A stretch of DNA of 64,000 nucleotides from Chloroflexota bacterium (GTDB lineage Bacteria > Chloroflexota > Anaerolineae > Anaerolineales > Villigracilaceae). The stretch's first letter is position 1; each line of letters starts with the position of its first letter. Below, one piece after another: positions 21,921 through 31,211 of this stretch. A program made the position numbers and the translations under genes. Below the pieces are notes generated by a model. The model saw only the letters and a program-made list of their open reading frames with translations, made no database searches and had not been told where the DNA came from. The stretch spans positions 33,565 through 97,564 of the forward strand of contig VGNE01000007.1 of the NCBI GenBank assembly GCA_016866215.1. The letters are read 5' to 3'.

Positions 21921-23564
21921 ATGAGTAAGAAAAACAAGTTAAGAATTATCCCGCTCGGGGGGCTCGGCGAAGTGGGAAAGAACATGATGGCCTATGAGTT
22001 CGGAGGCGACATCATTGTAGTTGACGCTGGCATTATGTTCCCCGAGAACGACATGCTCGGCGTGGATTACATCATCCCAGATTACGAGTATTTAAAGAAA
22101 AGAGCCAACCGAGTGCTGGGGATTTTTATCACGCATGGGCACGAAGACCATATCGGCGCAATCCAACATGTGATCGCGGATATTCCTGCACCCATCTATG
22201 CCACGCCGCTCACGCGCGGGTTGATCGAAGGCAAGTTATTACGAAATAATTCACAGCTCAAAGTCCAGATCAAAACCATACAGGCGGGCGAATCGAACAA
22301 GATCGGTCCTTTCACGATTGAATATTTCCATGTGAGCCATTCGATCCCCGATGCAGTCGGGCTTGCCATTACCGCGCCTGCGGGACTGGTCATTCATATG
22401 AGCGATTTCAAATTCGACCACACTCCTGTGGATGGCTGGCCTACAGATTTTGCAAAACTGGCAGAGTTCTCCACCCGCGGGGTGGACCTGCTTCTTTCTG
22501 ATTCAACGAATGCAGAACGTCCCGGCTGGACTCCTTCCGAGTCTTTGATCGGGCCTGCCTTTGACAAGGTATTTGCGGAAGCAAAAGGCCGTGTCATCGT
22601 GGCGACATTCGCTTCATTAATTTCACGTGTTCAACAAATGGCAGATGCCGCCGCCAAACACGGACGCAAAATGGCGTTCGCAGGCCCCAGCATGGTGGAT
22701 AACGTCAAGATTGCCCGCAAAATGAAATATCTGAACATTCCAGATGAAATGATCGTGCCAATTGACCAGGCTCTGCAAATGCAAGACCATAAAGTTGCCA
22801 TCATGTGCACAGGTTCGCAGGGCGAGCCTTCATCCATTGTTGGGCGTTTATCGGCTGGCACGAACCGTCAGTTCGACCTGAAACCAAACGATACAATTGT
22901 GCTTTCCTCACACCCCATCCCCGGCAATGAAGAGACCATCAGCAAAACCATCAATCGTCTCCTGCGCCGCGGCGTAAAAGTTATAGATGACAGCGTTGCG
23001 CCCATTCATGTCTCCGGTCACGCCGCGCAGGAAGAGCAAAAACTGCTCATCAGCCTTGTGCGCCCGAAACATTTCATGCCGATTCACGGTGAGTTGCGTA
23101 TGTTAAAACGCCATGCCGAGCTTGCAAAACAAATGGGCATAGACGAAAAAAACACCATCGTTGTTGAAAATGGACAAGTTGTCGAGCTCGTCGGCAATAA
23201 AATCCAACTTGGAGAACGCATCCCGGGCGATTATGTATTTGTCACTGGCGAATCCATCGGCGATATAGACCACGATGTGATGCGCGAACGCAGCCAGCTT
23301 GCGCGCAATGGTATTCTGATAATTGACATCAGCGTGGATAAATTAACAGGCCGCCTGCTGCATGACCCCGAAATTATCACGCGCGGTTTCGTCTCGCCGG
23401 AAGATGCTGAAGAACTTCTCCCCGAGGTTCAAAAACGCGTAATGAATGTCGTCCATGACGGAAAACTGGATGATGAAAAAGACATCGTCAATGCGGTAAA
23501 AAGTTACCTGCACCAGGAAACAAAACGCAGGCCGATGGTCTTCGTTACATTGAGCAAATCATAG
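21921..23564 (+). CDS. rnj: Ribonuclease J
   Basis: A 547-residue beta-CASP metallo-beta-lactamase RNase with endo- and 5'-exonuclease activity in mRNA decay and rRNA processing. It opens with KLRIIPLGGLGEVGKNMM. The zinc motif THGHEDHIGA is near residue 74, with HVSHSIPDA and MSDFKFD downstream. Beta-CASP motifs include STNAERPG and MCTGSQGEPSS. The C-terminal oligomerisation domain (EDAEELLPEVQKRV...TKRRPMVFVTLSKS) is complete. Start is the ATG after AGAGGTATATAATATTAT. Because RNase J degrades RNA, a structured leader in front of it could provide autoregulation. Confidence 0.95.
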   Translation: MSKKNKLRIIPLGGLGEVGKNMMAYEFGGDIIVVDAGIMFPENDMLGVDYIIPDYEYLKKRANRVLGIFITHGHEDHIGAIQHVIADIPAPIYATPLTRGLIEGKLLRNNSQLKVQIKTIQAGESNKIGPFTIEYFHVSHSIPDAVGLAITAPAGLVIHMSDFKFDHTPVDGWPTDFAKLAEFSTRGVDLLLSDSTNAERPGWTPSESLIGPAFDKVFAEAKGRVIVATFASLISRVQQMADAAAKHGRKMAFAGPSMVDNVKIARKMKYLNIPDEMIVPIDQALQMQDHKVAIMCTGSQGEPSSIVGRLSAGTNRQFDLKPNDTIVLSSHPIPGNEETISKTINRLLRRGVKVIDDSVAPIHVSGHAAQEEQKLLISLVRPKHFMPIHGELRMLKRHAELAKQMGIDEKNTIVVENGQVVELVGNKIQLGERIPGDYVFVTGESIGDIDHDVMRERSQLARNGILIIDISVDKLTGRLLHDPEIITRGFVSPEDAEELLPEVQKRVMNVVHDGKLDDEKDIVNAVKSYLHQETKRRPMVFVTLSKS

Positions 23565-23603
23565 GTCTCGATACGGGCTAAAGAATACAACCGATTTATA
23601 AAA

Positions 23604-24221
23604 CTAATGACGGGAAGCATCCCAGCCATGTTTCCCCCGCAAAGGCACAAAGGCTACTTCGATCACTTCATCGCAGTCAAAGCTATCTCCATGCCGCGTC
23701 CAAACTTCCAGCACTTGATAACCTCTTGCGCCAACAGGTATCACTAACCGCCCGCCATCCTTCAATTGATCCAACAAATCCTGCGGCGTTTTAGGCGCGG
23801 CGGCAGTGACGATGATCCCATCATACGGCGCGGCTTCCTGCCAGCCGAGCGAGCCATCACTAAGGTGGCAAAAAACATTCGAATAATCGGACAATAATCG
23901 CTCCGCCCGCGCAGCTAACTCTGGTACAAATTCAATCGTATGCACTTCCTTCGCCATATACGCTAATATCGCCGCCTGATAGCCCGAACCCGTCCCCACT
24001 TCCAGCACGCGCTCAGTTCCTTTCAATTGCAGCAAGTTCGTCATTAACGCAACAATATAGGGTTGTGAAATCGTCTGCTCAAAACCAATAGGTATGGGGC
24101 CATCCGCATAAGCGAGATGACGATCCTGCTCCAGTACGAACAAATGCCGCGGCACAATTCCAAATGCGGCTAACAAACGCGGGTCATGTAATCCCCTTCC
24201 AACGATCTGCGTTTCAACCAT
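23604..24221 (-). CDS. pcm: Protein-L-isoaspartate O-methyltransferase
   Basis: A 205-residue PCMT-family enzyme that uses S-adenosylmethionine to methylate damaged isoaspartyl residues for protein repair. Diagnostic are the SAM-binding VLEVGTGSGYQAAILA near residue 70 and TISQPYIVALM, PYDGIIVTAAAPKTP and GGRLVIPVGARGYQ. Length is normal. It follows mutY by 36 bases on the same strand, so the two probably form a repair operon converging with rnj. Confidence 0.92.
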   Translation of the reverse strand: MVETQIVGRGLHDPRLLAAFGIVPRHLFVLEQDRHLAYADGPIPIGFEQTISQPYIVALMTNLLQLKGTERVLEVGTGSGYQAAILAYMAKEVHTIEFVPELAARAERLLSDYSNVFCHLSDGSLGWQEAAPYDGIIVTAAAPKTPQDLLDQLKDGGRLVIPVGARGYQVLEVWTRHGDSFDCDEVIEVAFVPLRGKHGWDASRH

Positions 24222-24257
24222 ATGGTGGCGGTCTAATTCAAATTGATCTCTGATAGT

Positions 24258-25298
24258 TCACCTCAACCTCAAAATTTTGCGTGCAATCTGTCTGTCCACC
24301 TTCCCCATCGGGTGATCATCGAGTTCAGCCAGTCGCACCCATTTCAGGTTTTTGTTTTTGGGGATTGGAGCACAGTCACAGCGAAAGGCATGGACAGTCA
24401 CTTTGAAATGAGTATACGCGTGTTGGATGGTACCCAGCGCCTCTTTTCTTTTAACTTTTAGCCTGTAAACTGCGTTAAGGACATTGGTCAGCTCTTTGGC
24501 AGGATCGGCTGCGACTCTCCCATTTGGGAATTCCCACATTCGAGCGAGCAATCCATCAGGAGGTCGTTGTGCCAACAGTGCACGTCCTCTATATATTATC
24601 ACTCCCGCCGCATGGACATAATGCCGCGTTTTCTTATGCGGTTTCATGACAGGGCGTAATTGCTGAGTCCCATTTTCATGCGCCTTGCACATCGCCATTA
24701 ATGGACACCCCAAGCAGATCGGATTTTTCGGCAAACAGACGGTCGCGCCTAAATCCATGAGCGCCTGGTTGTAGTCACTGGCTTTTCCTTTGGGCAAATT
24801 TTGCGCGGCATAAGCCCATAATATTTTTTCACCCGCTGGTGAATCCGCGAATTCTGTGACATCGTACAAACGGGAGAACACACGCCGCAGGTTACCATCG
24901 AGAGTCGGTTCGTCCATTTTGAAAGCAATGGATGCAATGGATCCAACAGTGTAGCGGCCAATCCCTGGCAGGTTTCGCAGGTCATCCAGGTTACGAGGCA
25001 ACTCGCCATTGAATTTTTCCACGACTACTTTGGCGGCTTTATGTAAATTCCGCGCGCGGCTGTAATAGCCAAGCCCTTCCCAGGCGTTTAGCACATCCTG
25101 TTCAGATGATTTTGCCAATACCTTCACATCCGGAAATAACTTCATCCATTTTTCAAAATAGGGAATGACCATGTCCACCCGCGTCTGCTGAAGCATGATC
25201 TCAGAAATCCACACCGCATACGGATCAGGATTGTCGCGCCAGGGCATCGTCCGCCCATGCTTGCGGTACCAGTGGAGGAGTTTGCGGAAGAGTTTCAA
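24258..25298 (-). CDS. mutY: A/G-specific adenine DNA glycosylase MutY
   Basis: A 346-residue base-excision repair enzyme that removes adenine opposite 8-oxoguanine. Motifs: WRDNPDPYAVWISEIMLQQT with the catalytic glutamate, the helix-hairpin-helix LPGIGRYTVGSIASIAF, LDGNLRRVFSRL, and the [4Fe-4S] loop CLPKNPICLGCPLMAMC. The C-terminal ~110 residues form the NUDIX-like domain that recognises 8-oxoG (AAGVIIYRGRALLAQRPPDG). Upstream (25299-25355) is a short degenerate tandem repeat of GGTAAATTGGT with no gene. Confidence 0.93.
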   Translation of the reverse strand: MKLFRKLLHWYRKHGRTMPWRDNPDPYAVWISEIMLQQTRVDMVIPYFEKWMKLFPDVKVLAKSSEQDVLNAWEGLGYYSRARNLHKAAKVVVEKFNGELPRNLDDLRNLPGIGRYTVGSIASIAFKMDEPTLDGNLRRVFSRLYDVTEFADSPAGEKILWAYAAQNLPKGKASDYNQALMDLGATVCLPKNPICLGCPLMAMCKAHENGTQQLRPVMKPHKKTRHYVHAAGVIIYRGRALLAQRPPDGLLARMWEFPNGRVAADPAKELTNVLNAVYRLKVKRKEALGTIQHAYTHFKVTVHAFRCDCAPIPKNKNLKWVRLAELDDHPMGKVDRQIARKILRLR

Positions 25299-25355
25299 TG
25301 GAAATTAGTAAATTGGTGATTGGTAAATTGGTTATTGGTTCTAGGTAAATTGGTG

Positions 25356-27905
25356 TTACTTACACAATTGTGAAAGAGGTGCGCTTTGAAAGGACTTGTC
25401 CCCAAAGTCAATCACTCGGACCTCAAGAACGCCATCAATTTCGCAGGCAAGCAGGATTGCATCCGCGCCTTGGGGAAAATCCAGCACGGTTTTTGTAGGG
25501 AAGATGAGATGATAGGGGCTGTCATTGATCAGGATAAACCCGATGCGCGCAAAATCCCTTTCCGCATAGGCGGGCCAGGGATTCGCCGAAGAAAACCCTT
25601 CGTTGCGGCGATACATACGCGGGTATAACAGACGTCCTTCCAAAATAGCGCTATTTGGCTGTGAAAGAAAAGATTGAATTTCTTCGCGGTCCAATCCATT
25701 TAATTCCAATTTTGCAATCAAGTCATTCCTGGTAGATATGTAGCGAGGCTGGGCAAGTCCCTTCGCAAGCCAGGGAAGTACACCAATAAAAATGAATGTA
25801 AGAAGAATGGGGACATATTTGAAACTAAATTTATATTTTTTGTCAGACAGTGAGCTGTCTGACTTCAGAATGGCTGACTCCAGAGTGGTTGACTCTAAAA
25901 TCGCGGGTTTCGCGCCAAGCAAAAGCGCGAGTCCGCCTAATATTTCAATTATGCCAATTGCAAAATAAAAATAGATCACCCAATCCACTGGCAGGTTGTA
26001 ACGCCAACTGGAAAAGCGGGCAATGCCATTCGCAAAAGCATATCCCAAATTGAAAGCCAGCGGCACAAATGCGATCCACTTCAGACGATGCCATGCCGCG
26101 CCAAATCCGACAGCCAGAACTCCAAGATAAATAATGACCAGCGCAAGGTTATACCATTCCAGCGAACCATCCCAACTTACCCAATACAGGTTGACAGGGG
26201 CAAGCAAACCGCCAAACTCCTTTATGAGGGGAAGCGCAAGCAGTCCGCCAATTTCCGTATTCAAAAAATGAGTGGTAATAAATTTGGCAACATAAGCGGG
26301 ATTCTCAAGGGTAAACGAGAGGATGCGCTGTCCCGCGCTTTCCGTTTCAGGGTCAAACTGACTTAGGTCTAAATTCCCTGCAAAAGAATATTGACTGTAG
26401 ATGACCGCCACCTGTTTCGGATCGTCAAATGAAAATTGACCTGCGATTGTGTAATTGTGAATCAGCCACGGCAATACAGTGAGCGCCATCATCACGGTAA
26501 AGGCCGCACCCGCCATGATCCATTCTTTGGTTTTGCGTTGATAGGCAAACCATGCCAAAATAAACAGGACGGGCAATATCAGCAGGGATTGGGTGCGGAA
26601 GAGCAACAACAGTCCAAATGCTCCGCCTGCCGCAAGCGTGGACTTGAAATCTCGTTTCTCCAGCCACCAGACCGTAACCAGACACATAAATGCGATAGCC
26701 ATTGCAGTAGGGAAATCTGTGGTGAACATTTTTGAATTTGCCACGCGTGTGTTGGATGAGATCCACAGCGCCACCAACTCACGAAAAATGGCGAACAAGG
26801 CAACGGTTACACCGGCAGCGGGGGTGTGCAGCTTTTTCGCAAGAAAATATAAGGCAACCGGAAATAATGCCAGAACGAAGGTCTGTGCGGCGATGATGGC
26901 GGGATAATTCTGACCGAAGATGAAATGCAATAGTGCCAGAAAAACGACATAGAGCGGGCGGGGTGGAATACCGCCGAAATAACCAGTGCCTATCAATAAA
27001 CTTTGGGAAAGGTAATCATAAAAACCCGCATCCGAATATGGAAAAGGCACGTTTACAGGCAGGGAAATTGGCGCGTAGAAACTATTTTGCAATACATCCA
27101 TTGGGACGCCAAGCCAGAAAATGAGGGCACTGATGTAGAGTGCGAGAGGGATTATGAAATTCGTAATGCGTGATGCGTGATACGTGATACGTGATGCGTC
27201 CCTTCGACTTCGCTCAGGGCAGGGTTGCGTCCCTTCGACTTCGCCCAGGGCAGGGTTGCGTGTTACGTAATAAATGAGAGTAAAGAATCCTGCAAGAATG
27301 GAAAGAATAAATTGCCAGCCTTGTATGGCGACGCCAGGTTCACCCCAATAACCAGTGTCTGGTGTTAAGCCGATTTTCGTTATGGCAACAAAGAGAAGAA
27401 TGGCAAGCAGCAGGCAAAAAGCCGTTAGCGCCCAGAGATAAACTGATTTGCGTTTGGAAATTTCCTGGATATGGAATCCATTTTTGACGAGCAGAAGAAA
27501 AATAACAGATTGAAATCCAATAGCAATAAAATACCATAACAAGGGACTCAAGCGTTCGTAATATGGCTGGAGTCGCTCAAAATTGAGATAACGCAAAAGA
27601 AACAGGAACAGGCTTGAAGTCAGAAAAAGAAGCGCGCAGGAAAAAATTATCGGTGTACGCGCAACCTTATCGAAGCGGGTCAAATTGCGGTGGGCAAGGA
27701 TGCCCCAATAAATCCCAATTAAAAAAAAGGATAATGGAATGGCGAGCAGGGCCATGCGCGCAAGAGACAGTCCCCCTTCAGACGGGATCAGCAAAAGCCC
27801 GAGAGCGGCAGCGAGGGACTCAAAAGCCGCGGCAAAGAAAAACCACGGCCAGAGTTTCGAGAATTTATTTGAAGTTGGTTTAGAACTGGAAGCCGCCACG
27901 GACAA
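25356..27905 (-). CDS. Polytopic membrane glycosyltransferase (GT-C/PMT-like)
   Basis: An 849-residue protein with about a dozen hydrophobic helices and a ~150-residue C-terminal extramembrane domain. A luminal loop with acidic residues (FPYSDAGFYDYLSQSLLIG) near residue 290 and the following helices resemble ArnT/PMT-type lipid-linked sugar transferases; acceptor and donor are not predictable. Near residues 220-250 it contains in-frame repeat DNA (PALGEVEG, CPERSRRDASRITYHASRIT), and near 665-690 a second repetitive stretch (PAILESTTLESAILKSDSSL). The start is a TTG at 27905 or the GTG at 27899. Either overlaps the end of the upstream gene, pointing to an operon with 27880-28837. Confidence 0.75.
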   Translation of the reverse strand: MSVAASSSKPTSNKFSKLWPWFFFAAAFESLAAALGLLLIPSEGGLSLARMALLAIPLSFFLIGIYWGILAHRNLTRFDKVARTPIIFSCALLFLTSSLFLFLLRYLNFERLQPYYERLSPLLWYFIAIGFQSVIFLLLVKNGFHIQEISKRKSVYLWALTAFCLLLAILLFVAITKIGLTPDTGYWGEPGVAIQGWQFILSILAGFFTLIYYVTRNPALGEVEGTQPCPERSRRDASRITYHASRITNFIIPLALYISALIFWLGVPMDVLQNSFYAPISLPVNVPFPYSDAGFYDYLSQSLLIGTGYFGGIPPRPLYVVFLALLHFIFGQNYPAIIAAQTFVLALFPVALYFLAKKLHTPAAGVTVALFAIFRELVALWISSNTRVANSKMFTTDFPTAMAIAFMCLVTVWWLEKRDFKSTLAAGGAFGLLLLFRTQSLLILPVLFILAWFAYQRKTKEWIMAGAAFTVMMALTVLPWLIHNYTIAGQFSFDDPKQVAVIYSQYSFAGNLDLSQFDPETESAGQRILSFTLENPAYVAKFITTHFLNTEIGGLLALPLIKEFGGLLAPVNLYWVSWDGSLEWYNLALVIIYLGVLAVGFGAAWHRLKWIAFVPLAFNLGYAFANGIARFSSWRYNLPVDWVIYFYFAIGIIEILGGLALLLGAKPAILESTTLESAILKSDSSLSDKKYKFSFKYVPILLTFIFIGVLPWLAKGLAQPRYISTRNDLIAKLELNGLDREEIQSFLSQPNSAILEGRLLYPRMYRRNEGFSSANPWPAYAERDFARIGFILINDSPYHLIFPTKTVLDFPQGADAILLACEIDGVLEVRVIDFGDKSFQSAPLSQLCK
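27197..27260. repeat. In-frame ERSRR-type repeat inside the glycosyltransferase gene
   Basis: Two copies of CCCTTCGACTTCGCTCAGGG and a near-identical variant in tandem, next to degenerate CGTGATACGTGATGCGT repeats. Translated on the coding strand they give PALGEVEG and CPERSRR. The same family occurs in cydDC (33597, 34219), in mazG (45738, 46205, 46239) and next to rpsI (46567). Confidence 0.8.
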
Positions 27906-28182
27906 GCACTACCTTGTGTGAATAATTTTTTACATAACTGAAAAGGCGTTCCTGCAGGATCGCCCAATCGGCGGAGGCCAGGATGCGCCGCGCTTGGGGG
28001 CCATCGGTGGCAAGCAGACCAACTTGAATTTGCGGGTAGGAACCGTAAATGGTCGCCCACGCTTCGGCGGGCCGTAAGCCAAGCCTTTGCACACCGGGCA
28101 CAAATTCGCCGATGATGAATTCAAAATATTCCTGATCGCGTTCCGCGGCGATATCCCAGGTCATGATAACTTTGACTGGCAT
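27880..28182 (-). CDS. Small conserved-looking protein of unknown function
   Basis: A 100-residue protein from the ATG at 28182 (MPVKVIMTWDIAAERDQEYF). That start is one base past the stop of the upstream metal-dependent hydrolase gene; a longer in-frame start at 28212 would overlap it. It looks like a small alpha/beta fold (FEFIIGEFVPGVQRLGL, ILASADWAILQERLFSYV) with no membrane helix, similar in layout to small dimeric ferredoxin-like proteins. I do not recognise a named family. Tight spacing ties it to the hydrolase and the glycosyltransferase. Confidence 0.65.
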   Translation of the reverse strand: MPVKVIMTWDIAAERDQEYFEFIIGEFVPGVQRLGLRPAEAWATIYGSYPQIQVGLLATDGPQARRILASADWAILQERLFSYVKNYSHKVVLVRGGFQF

Positions 28183-28183
28183 G

Positions 28184-28837
28184 TTAATCTTTTTGATAAT
28201 CCAATACAACAACTTTTGTTTCGTCAGGCAAACCTGAGCGGGTTACTTTCAAGGAAGGCTGGGATTCGATCCTGCCAAGACCCATTTCCTTTAGGAACTT
28301 GTTTAGCGACTCGAGATTTACCTTTGCATCGGGCGTGGAATAGTGCATGGGGATGACGATATTCGGCTCCAGCAGGCTGACAACCTCGGCGGCTTTAGCG
28401 GCATTAAGTCCGCTTCCGCCTCCCACTGGGATCAGTAGCACGTTGACCGTTCCGAGAGCCTCCACCTCGCTTTGAGTGGGTATATCTTGCATATCGCCGA
28501 GATGAGCTACGGTAATGCCGTCATAATCATAGACAAAAAGCGTGTTGCGGGCCTTGTCCTTTGCTTTCGCGGAGCGGCCGCCGCTTGCGGTTTGAATGGC
28601 TGTGATAAACACACCGCCAATTTCAAATTCACCCGCGCCCGTGAGTACGTGAGTGGTGCCTTTGACCGCCTCGCTGTAGCTATGACCAGGCGCATCGTGG
28701 CTGATGGTGACGATTTCAGCCTTGAGTTTAAGCGCATCATATCCAACTGTCTTGTGATCAAATGGATCCGTCACTACAGTGGCAAAATTGCGCTCCGTGA
28801 GACGAAAACAGGAATGTCCATACCAGGTAATTTCCAT
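28184..28837 (-). CDS. Metallo-beta-lactamase-fold hydrolase (UPF0173-like)
   Basis: A 217-residue MBL-fold protein starting MEITWYGHSCFRLTE, the hallmark of the UPF0173/YtkL group. Further motifs are DPFD, TISHDAPGH (a variant of the HxHxDH zinc motif with the second histidine later), HLGDMQDIP near 111 and PMHYST near 165. Members are predicted metal-dependent hydrolases of unknown substrate. First gene of a three-gene minus-strand operon. Confidence 0.85.
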   Translation of the reverse strand: MEITWYGHSCFRLTERNFATVVTDPFDHKTVGYDALKLKAEIVTISHDAPGHSYSEAVKGTTHVLTGAGEFEIGGVFITAIQTASGGRSAKAKDKARNTLFVYDYDGITVAHLGDMQDIPTQSEVEALGTVNVLLIPVGGGSGLNAAKAAEVVSLLEPNIVIPMHYSTPDAKVNLESLNKFLKEMGLGRIESQPSLKVTRSGLPDETKVVVLDYQKD

Positions 28838-28876
28838 AAAGGTGGTGCCTCCGAGCCGTAATTATACACGTAATAA

Positions 28877-28911
28877 AAGCCGCTCTTGTACAGAATTTAT
28901 ACATGCGGCTT
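28877..28911. terminator. Hairpin upstream of the UPF0173-like gene
   Basis: AAGCCGC and GCGGCTT enclose ~21 bases, with TTTT on the plus-strand side and TTTTATTA on the minus-strand side. It could terminate transcription in either direction; no upstream gene on either strand clearly needs it. Confidence 0.4.
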
Positions 28912-29207
28912 GTTTTGAAAAATTTGATTTTTTTGTGGATAGTATGGCGCGAGTTTGTTTGCCTCGTTTCTTGTTTATGGAATGGTTCTTTGTTAATTAA
29001 TAATCGCCACCATTTCCATTTCCATCCACGCAAAGGGGACGGCCTGTTTCATCGCGGAGGAGTAGGTTTGAGCGGTTTAACCAAATCCATCAAAACATCC
29101 AATTTTATTTCTTACAAGATCTTCACAGATCGCGAAACATAGTTAATCGGTCAGCAGACTGAGGTCTGAAATGAAGCGGGTTATTTTATCGCCTGCCTGC
29201 GCGGCTG

Positions 29208-29498
29208 GTGATTCATAACCTGCCGGGAAGAGTGCAGCACCTGATTCGTCTGGTGGAAGACCTTTCACTTTGTTCTGTGGAAGCGTGCCTCCGCAGCGTG
29301 CCAGATATGGTCAACCGCGCTTTGCGTAAACTTGCGGAAAAGGGAATGATCCGTGTGGAACTTTATCAAATCAAAATTTTGGACAAAGAGGGATTGAAGA
29401 CTGTCGCACAAACGATTGAGAAGCTCGCGCTTGTGAGGTCCTCGCAGGTGGGAAGCGTAACATCTGGATTTGTGATATCCGTTATAATATTTTTATGA
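29208..29498 (+). pseudogene. C-terminal remnant of a Crp/Fnr-family regulator
   Basis: The translation LPGRVQHLIRLVEDLSLCSV, then VPDMVNRALRKLAEKGMIRV and IKILDKEGLKTVA, follows the helix-turn-helix and last strands of Crp/Fnr proteins. The N-terminal cyclic-nucleotide-type sensor domain is missing, and no intact upstream frame supplies it. It lies ~300 bases before cydA, where an Fnr-type oxygen regulator would make sense, so it may be the decayed original regulator. The segments 28912-29207 and 29499-29804 show no gene that I can defend. Confidence 0.5.
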
Positions 29499-29804
29499 CA
29501 AATTGTACTATTTCTTTAGACTTTAATATTTATCATTAGAGTCAGAATTTACCGATTAATTCAAGATTTCGATGATCCGTTTTAACCATTAGATTGACTA
29601 TGCCATTCGCGTCTCGCTTGCCCTCTCCATGCGCGAATTGGAAAAAATCACCTTCGATCAGTTGGCAGAAGCGTCCGGGGCGTTGAATGTATATTTTCGA
29701 AAGGCAGGTCAACCCCCAACCCGATTTGAAGCGAGGAGAATGTTCAATAAGAGCATCGATCTTATTTGCGTATTACACGCTCAAATCTTTCAAGGAGAAC
29801 ATTT

Positions 29805-31196
29805 ATGGATCTAATCACACTTTCTCGATTGCAATTTGGGTTAACGACCGTCTATCACTGGCTGTTCGTCCCGCTAACATTGGGACTGGGTTGGTTTGTG
29901 GCATATTTTCAAACCCGTTATTACCAAACAAAAGATGAAACCTGGCGTAAGATGGCCAAGTTCTGGGGCAAACTGTTCCTGATCAACTTTGCCATTGGCG
30001 TCGTCACAGGCATCGTGCAGGAATTCCAGTTCGGTATGAACTGGTCTGAGTATTCCCGCTACGTTGGCGATATCTTTGGCGCCCCACTCGCGATTGAAGC
30101 CTTAATGGCATTCTTCCTTGAATCCACCTTCCTGGGTGTGTGGATATTCGGTGAAGGCAAAATCCCTGAGAAAGCGCATCTGGCCTCCATCTGGATGGTG
30201 GCAATCGGTTCAAACCTGTCTGCAATCTGGATCTTGCTGGCAAATGGCTGGATGCAAAACCCGGTCGGATACGTTATCAACGAATCCGCTGGCCGCGCCG
30301 AAATGGTGGACTTTTTTGCAATTGTTTCAAACCCCAAAGCATGGATTTTTGTCTGGCACACACTCGCAGACGGGCTGGCGATGGCAGCCTTCCTGATCTT
30401 GGCAGTCAGCGCATATCACCTTGTCAGAAAACAAAATCTGGATTTTTTCAAGCGCTCCTTCCAAATCGGCGCGGTGATGGGACTGATTGCCAGCGCACTC
30501 GTTTTCCTCGGTGGTCACACCATGGGGCAATTCATGTACGAATCTCAACCCATGAAAATGGCCGCGCTCGAAGCCGTTTGGGAAACCGAAGAACCCGCTT
30601 CGTTCTCCCTGCTCACCATCGGTGACCTGACAGGCAGGCAGGAAGTCTGGTCCATTCGCATCCCCTACGTCATGAGTTTCCTGGCCTGCAACAACTTCAC
30701 CTGTGAAGTAAAAGGCGTTAACGAACTCCAAGCGCAGTACGAACAGCAATACGGCCACGGCAATTACGTTCCGCTGATGGTCGTCACCTACTGGACCTTC
30801 CGTATTATGATGGGCTTTGGTTTCATCATGATGGGCGCGGCCGTGTGGTTCCTATATGCAACCCGCCGCCCTGATTATGAAAATGCCAAATGGATGAAAC
30901 TGGTGCCTTTCGGCGCGCTGTTTCTGCCTTACCTCGCCAATGCCAGCGGCTGGATATTGACCGAAATGGGACGTCAACCCTGGATCGTCTTCGGCCTGCT
31001 CAAGGTACAGGATGCTGTTTCCCCGAATCTGACCCCTGTTGACCTGCTTATCTCCCTGATTGGTTATACTGTTGTCTATAGTTCACTGGCTGTTGCCATG
31101 GTGTACCTGATGAAGAAGTATGCCATCGCCGGCCCGGATGCCACCATGCACGAATCAGTTGATGTAGCTCCTGCGCTCGTGGGCTCCCAAGATTAA
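29805..31196 (+). CDS. cydA: Cytochrome bd ubiquinol oxidase subunit I
   Basis: A 463-residue CydA, the haem-bearing quinol-oxidising subunit of cytochrome bd, which reduces oxygen with high affinity. Conserved features: SRLQFGLTTVYHWLFVP (His19 haem ligand), EFQFGMNWSEYSRYVGDIFG, FVWHTLADGLA (His near 186), and YLANASGWILTEMGRQPW. The short Q-loop around residue 310 marks the short-loop class. Start ATG 29805 is preceded by AAGGAG; a longer upstream frame is spurious. It forms an operon with cydB (15-base gap) and the CydDC gene. Confidence 0.95.
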   Translation: MDLITLSRLQFGLTTVYHWLFVPLTLGLGWFVAYFQTRYYQTKDETWRKMAKFWGKLFLINFAIGVVTGIVQEFQFGMNWSEYSRYVGDIFGAPLAIEALMAFFLESTFLGVWIFGEGKIPEKAHLASIWMVAIGSNLSAIWILLANGWMQNPVGYVINESAGRAEMVDFFAIVSNPKAWIFVWHTLADGLAMAAFLILAVSAYHLVRKQNLDFFKRSFQIGAVMGLIASALVFLGGHTMGQFMYESQPMKMAALEAVWETEEPASFSLLTIGDLTGRQEVWSIRIPYVMSFLACNNFTCEVKGVNELQAQYEQQYGHGNYVPLMVVTYWTFRIMMGFGFIMMGAAVWFLYATRRPDYENAKWMKLVPFGALFLPYLANASGWILTEMGRQPWIVFGLLKVQDAVSPNLTPVDLLISLIGYTVVYSSLAVAMVYLMKKYAIAGPDATMHESVDVAPALVGSQD

Positions 31197-31211
31197 TCGC
31201 GGAGGAACAAT

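Noticed and set aside
24386..24412. Possible REP palindrome (GACAGTCACTTTGAAATG) in mutY
   Set aside because: Only one arm matches and it encodes the normal NUDIX-like domain sequence; chance similarity.
29629..29814. 61-codon frame just upstream of cydA
   Set aside because: No ribosome site, no recognisable similarity and overlap with the cydA start; treated as noncoding.
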